A DNA stretch of 64,000 nucleotides from Pseudomonadales bacterium. Lineage in GTDB: Bacteria; Pseudomonadota; Gammaproteobacteria; Pseudomonadales; Azotimanducaceae. The translations under genes and the position numbers were made by a program. The DNA lies in the NCBI GenBank assembly GCA_012103505.1, contig WLWP01000001.1, positions 930,001-994,000 on the forward strand. The letters are read 5' to 3'. The notes beneath the pieces are model-generated. The model did no database searches. It was not told the origin of the DNA and saw only the letters and a program-made list of their open reading frames with translations. Positions within the stretch are counted from its first letter, which is position 1. The number at the start of each line of letters is the position of its first letter. Shown piece by piece: positions 30,512 to 39,155 of this stretch.

Positions 30512-31108
30512 CTAGCTTCTGCGTCGTCGAGCCAATCCAAGTCCAACTAGACCAAGAGCAAGGAGGCCTAGCGTACCTGGCTCTGGAACAGACACCCGTC
30601 CAATGTTGATCGTGACGGTATCAGAGAAGTCGGTATTGGAGAACGTGTTTACGTATGAGCCTACGGTTAGACCCAAAGACACGAACGATTCGCCGAGAAT
30701 TGTTGCAGCTCCTGCAATTGCAGCCCCAGATATATACCCAGCCGGTAGACCAAGGACAGGATCGGTAAAAAGAACCAGAGCGTCACCGCTAGTGGAGCTT
30801 AAACCAATGAAGCTACCACCAGGTCCGAACGGGACATAGCTGGCGACATCAAGGGAGTAGGTGTCGACTGAGCCATCTGTACCGAATGCTCCCAAGGTAG
30901 GCAAAATCCCGTTGTAGCCTATAAAGGTACCGAAATACCCCTGCGTCGCATTCAGATCGAAATCTCCAGAAAACGATATTTCTACGTTTCCAGCAGATTC
31001 AGCGAAATTGATAATAATCCCGGCATTGGACGCGGATGCGGTGAATAGCATAGCCAAACCCACCAACGAGGCTGCGATTTGGCTAGAGATGGACTTTTTG
31101 ATAGTCAT
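30512..31108 (-). CDS. PEP-CTERM sorting-domain exported protein
   Basis: A 198-residue secreted protein. An N-terminal signal peptide (about residues 1-29, hydrophobic core SLVGLAMLFTASASNAG) is followed by a beta-rich, Gly/Ser/Thr-rich, Cys-free region. The C-terminus is a textbook PEP-CTERM tail: VPEPGTLGLLALGLVGLGLA, then RRRRS. Such tails are processed by exosortase (EpsH/Xrt) in bacteria that make exopolysaccharide, so exosortase genes are expected elsewhere in the genome. The gene is alone, with its own terminator and a sigma-54-like promoter, between tRNA-Arg and a partial copy of that tRNA's 3' end. What the mature domain does is unknown. Confidence 0.9.
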   Translation of the reverse strand: MTIKKSISSQIAASLVGLAMLFTASASNAGIIINFAESAGNVEISFSGDFDLNATQGYFGTFIGYNGILPTLGAFGTDGSVDTYSLDVASYVPFGPGGSFIGLSSTSGDALVLFTDPVLGLPAGYISGAAIAGAATILGESFVSLGLTVGSYVNTFSNTDFSDTVTINIGRVSVPEPGTLGLLALGLVGLGLARRRRS

Positions 31109-31145
31109 TTAGTTTTTCCATAGTTCAGCAAAGATGCCATATTTA

Positions 31146-31161
31146 TGCACAACTAGTGCCA
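31146..31161 (-). promoter_or_regulatory. Sigma-54 (RpoN)-like promoter of the PEP-CTERM gene
   Basis: The minus strand reads TGGCAC, five bases (TAGTT), then GTGCA. This matches the -24/-12 consensus TGGCAC-N5-TTGCW at all specified positions but one, with the obligatory GG and GC at the right spacing. Predicted transcription start is near 31135, about 27 nt before the ATG; GGAAA in that leader can serve as Shine-Dalgarno. RpoN control of PEP-CTERM genes has been described in other bacteria. Confidence 0.7.
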
Positions 31162-32097
31162 CATTCTACGATCATAGTACAATCAACGACTTGCGAATAT
31201 TTTTCTGTTCCGATTCTTATCGTGTGTAAAGTGATGGCTACAGTTAAACCGAATTGCTGTTGGATTTGTTTACACCTGGCGGCTGGGATTGCAGTGTGTC
31301 GTCCACATCAATCTTTTTTGGGATGAATTGCTCTGGTGTTTCTCAGTCACTTATGATTCTTTTCGTTGAATAGAGGTTGTTTGATGTGTGGGCTGGGGTG
31401 CCCTAGCTTTCCTGGAGCGCTTTTGTATTGGGCTTCTCCTGCTTACGAAAGCAGATTTGAAAGCTAGACTTATGGTCAAGCGCGCTAAGCAACATCGTTC
31501 ACCCCGCGTTCTCCCCATACGGCTAGCAGGGCACCGTTGTTTCCTAGAGTGGCATCACGCTCCACCATGGCTAGTCACGCCTACGTATTGAGAGCTTGAA
31601 GGACTTTACGCTTTCGTAGGTTCTGGCTTTGCCTATTCTTTGTGGCGAAGCCTAGTTTTTCGAGGCGGATGCGATCCTTTCCTCATTAATGTAGACAACC
31701 CCTTGGTCAGGTAGACCGTTAGCTAGCGGCGCCGCGTAACCTAGCCCAGAGCCCGTTCCAGAAAGTTGCATAGCATTCACAGTTCGATTGCAATCGACGA
31801 CCTATGAACTATTTCGTAACCGGCCCTCGCGTATTGGCAGACCTCCATTTGGGTTGGTGTGAGAGAGAAAAGTGGGGCACCGATGCGGGGCACTTTTCGT
31901 AAAAAAGAGGCACCGGAAAAGTTGATTGTGCGTACACACATGTGTACAAATGCACGCCCTGGAAAACTCGAGTCCTTCCAAGCGTACCAGTTGGTATGCC
32001 CAGGTTAATAATCTCGGTAGGTATTAGGTGTGTCAGGCGAGTTTCGAATAGGAGGCTGCACTTTTCGAATGAGGCGACTTTCGAAAACTTGGATTTA
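31162..32097. other. Non-coding stretch between PEP-CTERM gene and tRNA-His
   Basis: More than 900 bp without a credible gene; frames here are short and lack Shine-Dalgarno sites or family likeness. Items seen: a hairpin with arms AAAAGTG/CACTTTT (31868-31874 and 31891-31897), a 10-bp palindrome ACACATGTGT near 31937, and the partial tRNA-Arg copy at 31968-31989. Probably decayed or regulatory DNA. Confidence 0.5.
31968..31989 (+). repeat. Right copy of att-like direct repeat (tRNA-Arg 3' end fragment)
   Basis: Identical to tRNA-Arg bases 30180-30201 except for one G-to-A change. Sequence just upstream (GGAAAA) only partly restores the T stem, and no D or anticodon arm is present, so this is a fragment, not a tRNA gene. 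Confidence 0.65.
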
Positions 32098-32127
32098 CTG
32101 GCACTCCAAACACGGCGCACCTATAAT
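32098..32127 (+). promoter_or_regulatory. Promoter of tRNA-His
   Basis: CTGGCA (32098-32103, four of six -35 bases), an 18-nt spacer and a perfect TATAAT (32122-32127), then GC-rich CGCGCC. The predicted start lies about 10 nt before the tRNA. Confidence 0.6.
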
Positions 32128-32144
32128 TCGCGCCTTTATGCTGT

Positions 32145-32221
32145 GGTGGGCGTAGCTCAGTTGGTAGAGCTCCGGGTTGTGATCCCGGCGGTCGTGGGTT
32201 CAAACCCCATCGTCCACCCCA
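32145..32221 (+). tRNA. tRNA-His (anticodon GTG)
   Basis: Cloverleaf with acceptor arms GTGGGCG/CGTCCAC, the His-specific extra G at -1 (32145) opposite C73, anticodon stem CCGGG/CCCGG with GTG in the loop, T loop TTCAAAC and encoded CCA. A T-run follows directly and may terminate transcription. Confidence 0.96.
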
Positions 32222-32397
32222 TTTTTTGACCGTCGGTCTTATGCATCGGAGGCTTGGTGAACCTTAGAAGTAGTTTACTTGCCCTACGCAAAGACGCCTC
32301 GATCCAAACGCTACAAGCGAGAGTGACTCAAGCCTGGCTGTAGCAAGCCAAAACGAACGAACACCAATAACTTAATAGAACGTTAACGCTAAGAACT

Positions 32398-33795
32398 ATG
32401 AACGTATCGATTGAAACTACATCTGGTTTAGAACGGCGGCTGACCATTGCGCTGCCAAGTGAAGACTTTGAAACTCAGATCACTCAGAAGCTTGAAGAGG
32501 CGAAAGGGCAGGTACGTATTCCTGGTTTTCGGCCCGGTAAAGTACCTTTAAAAGAAGTGCGCCGTCGCTATGGCCGTGCGGTTCGGGCAGAAGTGGCTGG
32601 CGAAATGATGCAGGAGAGCTTCATTAGCGCTGTGACTCAAGAGTCACTTAATCCGGCCGGGCAGCCGAACCTCGAAGTTGTGAAAATGGATCCAGGCATC
32701 GATTTTGAATTTACAGCGACATTCGAAGTTTTTCCGAGCATAGAAGCCACTGATTTCGCCAAGGCCGCAGTCAAGCAACCCAAGACAGAGATCACGACTA
32801 CCGATGTCGATCAAATGGTCGAACGACTTCGCGAGCAGCGTGCTGAGCATGTAGATGTCGACCGGGCTGCGATTGAAGGCGACAAAGTCAAAGTGGATTT
32901 TCAAGGCACTTTAGACGGCGAGGTCTTTGAAGGCGGTTCTGGCGAAGATATGGAATTTGTCTTGGGCCAAGGCCAGATGATTGCGGACTTCGACCAAGCA
33001 GTGATTGGGATGAAGTCAGGGGATGAAAAATCTTTCGAAGCGACGTTTCCTGATGACTATCACTCTGAGGAAATGAAAAGCAAAACCGTGACCTTCGAGG
33101 TAACTGTTAAGGGAGTTCAGGAATCTAAGGTTCCTGAACTCGACGAAACTCTGTTTAAAGAGTTTGGCGTCGAAGAAGGTGGCGAAGAAGCATTTCGTGA
33201 AGAGGTGCAGTCTAACATGCAACGAGAGCTTGATGCTGCTGTTAAAAATCAAGTAAAACAGCAAGTTATGGATGAAATAGAGAAATTGCATGACTTTCCG
33301 TTACCTAGCGCCGTGGTGGGGCGAGAGATAGATGTTCTGAAACAGCAAATGCTCGGCCAATTTCAAATGCCTGCCGGTGCCCAAGCGCCAGATTTGCCCA
33401 ATGACTTATTCCTTGATCAAGCAGAAAAGCGGGTCAAAGTTGGCTTGGTAGTCAATCAAATAATCACCGACGAAGCGCTCATTGCGGATGAAGACAAAGT
33501 GAACGAACGTCTGGCTGAAATTGCGACCCAGTATGGTGAAGCTGAACAAGTTATCAGTTGGTATCGCTCGCAACCTGAGCAAATGCAAAATATCGAGATG
33601 GGTGTACTTGAAGATCAGGTAGTTGACCTCATATTGGAACAGGCGAGCATCGAAGTCGTCGAATCAAGCTATGATGATGTAATCAGTGGGCGAGCAGTTG
33701 CGCCTGAGCCGGAACCTGAACTTGAAGCGGAATCTGGCGATTCGAGCGCAGAAGAATCAGAGGATTCGGATGACACGCTGGCGGACAAAGCATAA
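32398..33795 (+). CDS. tig: Trigger factor
   Basis: Ribosome-associated chaperone and peptidyl-prolyl isomerase that receives nascent chains at the L23 exit site. The N-terminal ribosome-binding domain has the signature [17 protein letters not shown] near residue 45. The FKBP-like PPIase domain spans roughly residues 155-245, and the rest forms the C-terminal chaperone cradle. At 465 residues it is slightly long because of an acidic Glu/Ser tail. It begins the conserved tig-clpP-clpX-lon series. Confidence 0.96.
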   Translation: MNVSIETTSGLERRLTIALPSEDFETQITQKLEEAKGQVRIPGFRPGKVPLKEVRRRYGRAVRAEVAGEMMQESFISAVTQESLNPAGQPNLEVVKMDPGIDFEFTATFEVFPSIEATDFAKAAVKQPKTEITTTDVDQMVERLREQRAEHVDVDRAAIEGDKVKVDFQGTLDGEVFEGGSGEDMEFVLGQGQMIADFDQAVIGMKSGDEKSFEATFPDDYHSEEMKSKTVTFEVTVKGVQESKVPELDETLFKEFGVEEGGEEAFREEVQSNMQRELDAAVKNQVKQQVMDEIEKLHDFPLPSAVVGREIDVLKQQMLGQFQMPAGAQAPDLPNDLFLDQAEKRVKVGLVVNQIITDEALIADEDKVNERLAEIATQYGEAEQVISWYRSQPEQMQNIEMGVLEDQVVDLILEQASIEVVESSYDDVISGRAVAPEPEPELEAESGDSSAEESEDSDDTLADKA

Positions 33796-33820
33796 GAATT
33801 TACGCGGAGTAAATAGCAAC

Positions 33821-34468
33821 ATGACCGATATTTTTGACCCCTTAAGAGCGCCGACGCAGAACCTCGGTATGGTGCCGATGGTTGTGGAGCAATCAGCAAG
33901 AGGGGAGCGGGCCTACGACATCTACTCCCGATTGCTTAAGGATCGAATCGTTTTCTTGGTTGGGCCGGTAGAAGACCACATGGCGAACCTTATTGTTGCG
34001 CAGCTCCTATTCTTGGAGTCGGAAAATCCAGACAAAGACATTCATCTCTACATTAATTCGCCTGGCGGCTCGGTTACTGCTGGTATGTCGATTTACGACA
34101 CTATGCAGTTTATCCGACCGGATGTATCGACCTTGTGTGTGGGCCAAGCGGCGAGTATGGGCGCGTTTTTATTAGGCGCTGGACATCCTGGCAAAAGAAT
34201 GGCTTTGCCGAACTCACGTATGATGCTTCACCAACCAAGCGGTGGTTCGCGTGGTGTTGCTGCTGATATTGAGATACAGGCGCAGGAAATTCTCCTAATG
34301 CGTGAGAGACTGAACAAATTGATCGCAGACCATACCGGCCAAGATGTTGAGACTGTCGCCAAGGATACGGATAGAGATTTTTGGATGAGTCCAGAAGCTG
34401 CGTTGGAATATGGGCTTGTTGACAAAGTCCAGCAAAGCCGCGTTGGAAATGTAGAAAACGGCGAATAA
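33821..34468 (+). CDS. clpP: ATP-dependent Clp protease proteolytic subunit
   Basis: Serine peptidase that forms the tetradecameric Clp barrel. The catalytic Ser is in [11 protein letters not shown] and the His in MMLHQPSGG, with Asp further on ([18 protein letters not shown] region). The ATG at 33821 gives 215 residues starting [10 protein letters not shown]. The longer frame from 33686 is inside tig and has no family likeness. GGAG lies 12 nt upstream of the ATG. Confidence 0.96.
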   Translation: MTDIFDPLRAPTQNLGMVPMVVEQSARGERAYDIYSRLLKDRIVFLVGPVEDHMANLIVAQLLFLESENPDKDIHLYINSPGGSVTAGMSIYDTMQFIRPDVSTLCVGQAASMGAFLLGAGHPGKRMALPNSRMMLHQPSGGSRGVAADIEIQAQEILLMRERLNKLIADHTGQDVETVAKDTDRDFWMSPEAALEYGLVDKVQQSRVGNVENGE

Positions 34469-34770
34469 GAGACCATTTTGGCGCATCTGAGGCTATCAAT
34501 GTGTTTACACTCTGGGCTTGCAATGCAGGCTCTGAGCGATCATGGTATACCCTGTGGCGCGCTATATTCGCACACAAATAATGAGATCTGCGGCCCTTGG
34601 CGGTGTGCTCAAATACTCGGGACGAGGCCTTTAAAATCACAGTGATAAGTTGTGGGTTTAGGGGTAAGTCTGGCGTTCAGATACGCTCTTTTAGAGCAAA
34701 TTTGAAGCGAGAGAAGTGAAGTGAGCCAGCCCGCGAATGGTCTGGAGTTGACTAAGGTTTAGAGGAAACT
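34469..34770. other. Intergenic region clpP-clpX
   Basis: A 302-bp gap. It holds a small hairpin GCTCT/AGAGC (34685-34697) without a clear T-run, and a strong AGAGGAAA Shine-Dalgarno before clpX. A 48-codon frame (34499-34645) with TGAGG upstream is considered under rejected items. No convincing sigma-32 or sigma-70 promoter was found. Confidence 0.4.
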
Positions 34771-36051
34771 ATGTCCGACGATAGCAGCAAAGGCGACGAT
34801 TCAGGGAAGCTTCTCTACTGCTCGTTCTGCGGCAAAAGCCAGCATGAAGTGCGCAAACTGATTGCCGGACCATCGGTCTTTATTTGCGATGAGTGCGTAG
34901 AACTTTGTAACGACATCATTCGTGAAGAAGTTAGTGAGTCGAATCAAGGCAGTGAGACGACGAAACTACCAGTTCCGCAAGAGATTAACGATATTCTCGA
35001 TGAGTACGTAATCGGTCAAGAGCATGCCAAAAAAGTACTGTCTGTAGCGGTTTACAACCACTACAAACGACTTAACTACAACGGCAAAAAAGACGATGTA
35101 GAGTTGTCTAAATCTAATATTCTGCTGATGGGTCCGACCGGTAGCGGTAAGACTTTGTTGGCTGAAACTTTGGCGCGACTATTGGATGTGCCTTTCACGA
35201 TTGCTGATGCGACAACGCTGACCGAAGCGGGTTATGTAGGCGAAGACGTTGAAAACATTATCCAAAAACTGCTGCAGAAGTGCGACTACGATGTTGATCG
35301 GGCTCAGGTCGGCATTGTTTATATTGATGAAATCGACAAGATTTCTCGAAAGTCGGATAACCCCTCCATTACCCGTGATGTATCCGGGGAAGGTGTGCAG
35401 CAGGCATTACTTAAGTTAATCGAAGGAACAGTTGCAAGCGTGCCTCCGCAAGGTGGCCGAAAGCATCCTCAACAAGAGTTCTTACAGGTTGATACGTCAA
35501 ATATCTTGTTCATCTGTGGCGGCGCCTTTGCCGGGCTGGACAAGGTCATAACAGACCGGTCGGACAAATCAGGTATTGGCTTTGGTGCCGAAGTGAAAGG
35601 GGAATCAGATCGTAAAACGATTGGTGAAACTTTACGCGGCGTAGAGCCTGAAGACTTGATTCGCTACGGCCTCATTCCAGAATTTGTTGGCCGACTTCCC
35701 GTGGTAGCAACGCTCACAGAGCTTGATGCTGATGCGCTAATTCGCATTTTGACTGAACCGAAGAACTCTCTCACCAAGCAATACACTAAACTATTTGAGA
35801 TGGAAGACGTTGAAGTGGACTTCCGCGAAGATGCTCTAAGAGCAATTGCGGACAAAGCTATGGAACGTAAGACTGGTGCGCGTGGTTTGCGTTCGATTCT
35901 AGAAGCCGTGCTTCTTGAAACGATGTATGACCTCCCGTCATCAGAGTCCGTCAGCAAAGTAGTGATCGACGAAAGTGTGATCAACGGCGAAAGCGACCCG
36001 ATGCTGATTTACGAAAACGTTGACCAAGCGAAGGCGGCTCCAGAGGAATAG
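34771..36051 (+). CDS. clpX: ATP-dependent Clp protease ATP-binding subunit ClpX
   Basis: AAA+ unfoldase that feeds substrates to ClpP. The N-terminal zinc-binding domain has four Cys ([12 protein letters not shown] and ICDECVELC). Walker A is [16 protein letters not shown] and Walker [10 protein letters not shown]. The pore region and IGF loop ([11 protein letters not shown], about residue 270) needed to dock on ClpP are intact. At 426 residues it is full length. Confidence 0.97.
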   Translation: MSDDSSKGDDSGKLLYCSFCGKSQHEVRKLIAGPSVFICDECVELCNDIIREEVSESNQGSETTKLPVPQEINDILDEYVIGQEHAKKVLSVAVYNHYKRLNYNGKKDDVELSKSNILLMGPTGSGKTLLAETLARLLDVPFTIADATTLTEAGYVGEDVENIIQKLLQKCDYDVDRAQVGIVYIDEIDKISRKSDNPSITRDVSGEGVQQALLKLIEGTVASVPPQGGRKHPQQEFLQVDTSNILFICGGAFAGLDKVITDRSDKSGIGFGAEVKGESDRKTIGETLRGVEPEDLIRYGLIPEFVGRLPVVATLTELDADALIRILTEPKNSLTKQYTKLFEMEDVEVDFREDALRAIADKAMERKTGARGLRSILEAVLLETMYDLPSSESVSKVVIDESVINGESDPMLIYENVDQAKAAPEE

Positions 36052-36183
36052 CCTTAGGAGATGGGTGAGTTCGTACGGGCTTGACCCAGACGATTCCCAG
36101 ACCGCGTCGCGTCTGTACGCTACGGCGTAGCTTTGAGCGGTGTTGTTAAATAAGTTGCTGTAAATTCGAGTGAGCCCAACTTG

Positions 36184-38574
36184 ATGAAAAATCTTCCTGT
36201 CCTGCCTTTACGTGACATGGTGGTCTATCCACACGGTGTGCATCCATTGTTTGTTGGGACTGAAAGTAGCATCCGTGCATTGGATGGCGCGATGGCTAAC
36301 GACAAACAAGTTTTGTTGATTGCCAAAAAAGATCCAGATGTCGCTGAACCCAGAGAAAAAGACCTTTATTCGGTCGGGACAGTCGCCACCATTCTGCAAT
36401 TACTGAAGTTGCCTGATGGCACAGTAAAAGTGCTCGTCGAAGGCGGTCAGCGGGCTCAAATCAGCGATTTGATGTTCAGTGAAGAACATATCTCGGCAGA
36501 TGTTGAGCCTATCGTCGAGCCTGAAATCGACAGCCGTGAAGGTGAGGCTTTGTCACGCACACTGCTGAGTCAATTTGAGCAGTATGTGCAGGCCAGCAAA
36601 AAGGTGCCTCAGGAGGTGTTGTCATCGCTTTCGAGCATCGATGACCCTGCAAGATTGGTCGATACCATTGCCGCGCAGATGTCACTGAGCATCAAAGACA
36701 AACAAGCCATTCTCGAAGCGTTCCAGTTAAAGCCGCGCATGGATCTGCTCCTGGAAGTGATGGATTCCGAGATTGATGTGCTGGAGATGGAAAAGCGCAT
36801 TCGTGGTCGCGTTAAAAAACAAATGGAACAAAGTCAGCGCGAGTACTATCTCAATGAACAAATGAAAGCCATCCAAAAAGAAATGGGTGAGCACGAACAA
36901 GGTGAGGTGGATGAGTTAGAGAAGCGTATCGCGGAAGCTGGTATGCACAAAGAAGCAAAGGAAAAAGCAGAGGCTGAGCTCAACAAGCTGAAATCCATGG
37001 CGCCGATGTCTGCTGAAGCAACGGTCGTCAGAAGTTATCTGGATTGGGTCCTGAGTGTGCCTTGGAAAAAGAAAAGTCGCGTACGTAAGGATCTAGCTGC
37101 CGCGCAGAAAATTCTCGATGAAGACCATTACGGGCTCGAAGAGGTTAAGGACCGAATCATCGAGTACTTGGCAGTGCAGAACCGCGTAAAACGTATGAAA
37201 GGTCCGGTGCTGTGTCTAGTCGGGCCGCCCGGCGTCGGCAAGACCAGCCTCGGTGAGAGCATCGCACGGGCGACGAATCGAAAGTTTGTTCGCATGGCCT
37301 TAGGTGGCGTGCGTGATGAAGCTGAGATTCGTGGTCATCGTCGAACCTACATTGGTTCAATGCCAGGCAAAATACTGCAAAAAATGTCGAAGTCGGGCGT
37401 TGCCAATCCGCTTTTTTTGTTAGATGAAATAGACAAGATGGGCATGGATGTTCGCGGCGATCCAGCCAGCGCCTTATTGGAAGTGTTGGATCCAGAACAA
37501 AATAACACGTTTAACGATCACTATTTAGAAGTGGACTACGACCTATCGAACGTCTTCTTCATTTGCACCTCGAACTCGATGAATATTCCGGCGCCGCTGC
37601 TCGATCGCATGGAGGTAATTCGGCTACCAGGTTATACGGAAGACGAGAAACTGAATATCGCGCGTAAATATTTGGTACCCAAACAAACGCAGTTGAATGG
37701 TCTGAAAGAAAAAGATCTGATGATAGGCGATGCAAGTTTGCTAGATGTCATTCGGTATTACACGAAGGAAGCAGGCGTGCGTGGCCTCGAGCGGGAGATC
37801 GCAAAGCTTGCACGCAAGGTCGTCAAGGCACAGGCGCTCGACAAGGCGATCGGTGCGATTGAAATCACGCCCGACGATCTGGAGGATTACAGTGGTGTTA
37901 GACGTTTTTCCTACGGCTTAGCCGAAGAGGAGAACCGGGTGGGTATTGTGACCGGGCTCGCCTGGACTCAAGCGGGTGGAGAACTGTTGAACATAGAGGC
38001 CGTTTCCGTGCCTGGCAAAGGGCGGCAAACAAAGACGGGATCTCTTGGCGACGTCATGCAGGAATCCATACTTGCGGCGCTTACTTTCGTTCGCAGCCGG
38101 GCAGAATCACTTGGTCTTCCGGAAGGTTTCCATGAAAAATTTGATTTACACATACACGTCCCGGAGGGAGCAACGCCAAAGGATGGTCCCAGTGCAGGTA
38201 TAGGTATGTGCACTGCAGTTGTGTCAGTCGTAACCGGTATTCCGGTGCGTGCTGACGTTGCCATGACAGGAGAGATCACGCTCAGAGGTCAGGTGCTACC
38301 GATCGGTGGGTTAAAAGAAAAATTGCTCGCCGCACACCGTGGTGGGATCAAACATGTCATCATTCCGTCTGAAAATGAGAAGGATCTCAAAGAGATCCCA
38401 GACAATGTTAAAGAAAACATAGATATCCACGCAGTGAAGTGGATGGATGAAGTTCTCGAGCTTGCGCTGGAGCGAGTGCCAGAACCTAGATTGATATCTG
38501 ATGACGTTCAAGAAGCCGATCCTAAGGTAGAGAAAGTCGCCGCGCAGAAACCTCAGGTCGTAAACCCACACTGA
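36184..38574 (+). CDS. lon: Lon ATP-dependent protease
   Basis: AAA+ serine protease for quality control and turnover of unstable regulators. The N-terminal LON domain begins [16 protein letters not shown]. Walker A is [16 protein letters not shown] near residue 355, with [10 protein letters not shown] as Walker B. The C-terminal protease domain carries the catalytic Ser in [11 protein letters not shown] and the Lys in [15 protein letters not shown]. It has about 796 residues. The ATG at 36184 follows a TTG at 36181; either could start. A hairpin without a T-run lies just after the stop. Confidence 0.97.
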   Translation: MKNLPVLPLRDMVVYPHGVHPLFVGTESSIRALDGAMANDKQVLLIAKKDPDVAEPREKDLYSVGTVATILQLLKLPDGTVKVLVEGGQRAQISDLMFSEEHISADVEPIVEPEIDSREGEALSRTLLSQFEQYVQASKKVPQEVLSSLSSIDDPARLVDTIAAQMSLSIKDKQAILEAFQLKPRMDLLLEVMDSEIDVLEMEKRIRGRVKKQMEQSQREYYLNEQMKAIQKEMGEHEQGEVDELEKRIAEAGMHKEAKEKAEAELNKLKSMAPMSAEATVVRSYLDWVLSVPWKKKSRVRKDLAAAQKILDEDHYGLEEVKDRIIEYLAVQNRVKRMKGPVLCLVGPPGVGKTSLGESIARATNRKFVRMALGGVRDEAEIRGHRRTYIGSMPGKILQKMSKSGVANPLFLLDEIDKMGMDVRGDPASALLEVLDPEQNNTFNDHYLEVDYDLSNVFFICTSNSMNIPAPLLDRMEVIRLPGYTEDEKLNIARKYLVPKQTQLNGLKEKDLMIGDASLLDVIRYYTKEAGVRGLEREIAKLARKVVKAQALDKAIGAIEITPDDLEDYSGVRRFSYGLAEEENRVGIVTGLAWTQAGGELLNIEAVSVPGKGRQTKTGSLGDVMQESILAALTFVRSRAESLGLPEGFHEKFDLHIHVPEGATPKDGPSAGIGMCTAVVSVVTGIPVRADVAMTGEITLRGQVLPIGGLKEKLLAAHRGGIKHVIIPSENEKDLKEIPDNVKENIDIHAVKWMDEVLELALERVPEPRLISDDVQEADPKVEKVAAQKPQVVNPH

Positions 38575-38587
38575 TTGTTTCAATAAT

Positions 38588-38652
38588 GGTGTGCAACATG
38601 CTTGCACCCCCTATTTGGTGTTGGTATAAACGGCCTCATCCCATGTGGGATG
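38588..38652 (+). other. Two hairpins downstream of lon
   Basis: GGTGTGCAA/TTGCACCCC (38588-38610, one mismatch) and CATCCCA/TGGGATG (38637-38652). Neither has a T-run, so they may be mRNA-stabilising or weak termination structures between lon and the HU remnant. Confidence 0.35.
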
Positions 38653-38706
38653 GGTATCAACACACGCCGCTAGCGACTCGTAGTTAACCAAAGGTTAGAG
38701 AGTTAG

Positions 38707-38970
38707 CGCACTTTTAATGAGGATTCCTCGCTAGGCTACGATAAATTATCTTGTGCAGCTGCGCGGGCACTAGATGCGACAATCGAGGCGATTACCCAAT
38801 CTCTGCAAAATGCTGAGTCAGTATCTTTGGTAGGCTTCGGAACTTTTCTTGTAAGAGATCGCGCTGCTCGAACTGGTCGCAATCCACAGACGGGAGCGAC
38901 GATTCAAATCGCCGCAGCTAAGGTTCCTGCGTTTAAGGCAGGCAAAGCACTGAAGGATGCGCTGAACTAG
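38707..38970 (+). pseudogene. hupB: HU-beta (hupB) reading frame lacking a start codon and N-terminal helix
   Basis: Between lon and ppiD, the usual hupB position, the frame ending TAG at 38968 encodes the last ~75 residues of [65 protein letters not shown]. The DNA-binding arm (GRNPQTG) and dimer core are intact. Upstream the frame is open only to a TAG at 38704. It contains no ATG, GTG or TTG, and the first ~20 HU residues (MNKSELIDxIA...) are unrecognisable; a Gly codon normally found in AAAGRALD is also absent. The 3' part looks conserved, so this is a recent 5' decay or a gene with an unusual start or assembly error. A good terminator follows. Confidence 0.7.
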
Positions 38971-39062
38971 CGACTGCGCTGGCTCGGCTAATTCTTATCG
39001 TTTAAGTGGACGAACTCAGTTCGGACAACTGAGCGATAGTTCGATAACTCGGACGGCTCACG

Positions 39063-39086
39063 AGGGCGCTCTATGCGCCCTTTTTA
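39063..39086 (+). terminator. Rho-independent terminator after HU locus
   Basis: Perfect 7-bp stem AGGGCGC/GCGCCCT (39063-39069 with 39075-39081), 5-nt loop, then TTTTATT. It sits about 95 bp after the HU stop and 70 bp before ppiD. Confidence 0.85.
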
Positions 39087-39155
39087 TTGTCTGTCAAATC
39101 ACTACAATGCACCTCAAATTTTCATCTCCCTTCAAACACAAGAGACTCAGGACAG

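Noticed and set aside
31388..32229. Several 67-103 codon frames in the region before tRNA-His, one running through the tRNA itself.
   Set aside because: They overlap each other, the att-like repeat, the promoter and tRNA-His, and show no protein-family features.
34499..34645. A 48-codon Cys-containing frame with TGAGG upstream in the clpP-clpX gap.
   Set aside because: No recognisable family, helix or signal; composition looks random and length is within chance for a 300-bp gap. Conservation would be needed to call it.
38717..38734. An ATG with nearby SD-like sequence in front of the HU frame.
   Set aside because: It is in a different frame and reaches a stop after five codons, so it cannot start HU without a frameshift.
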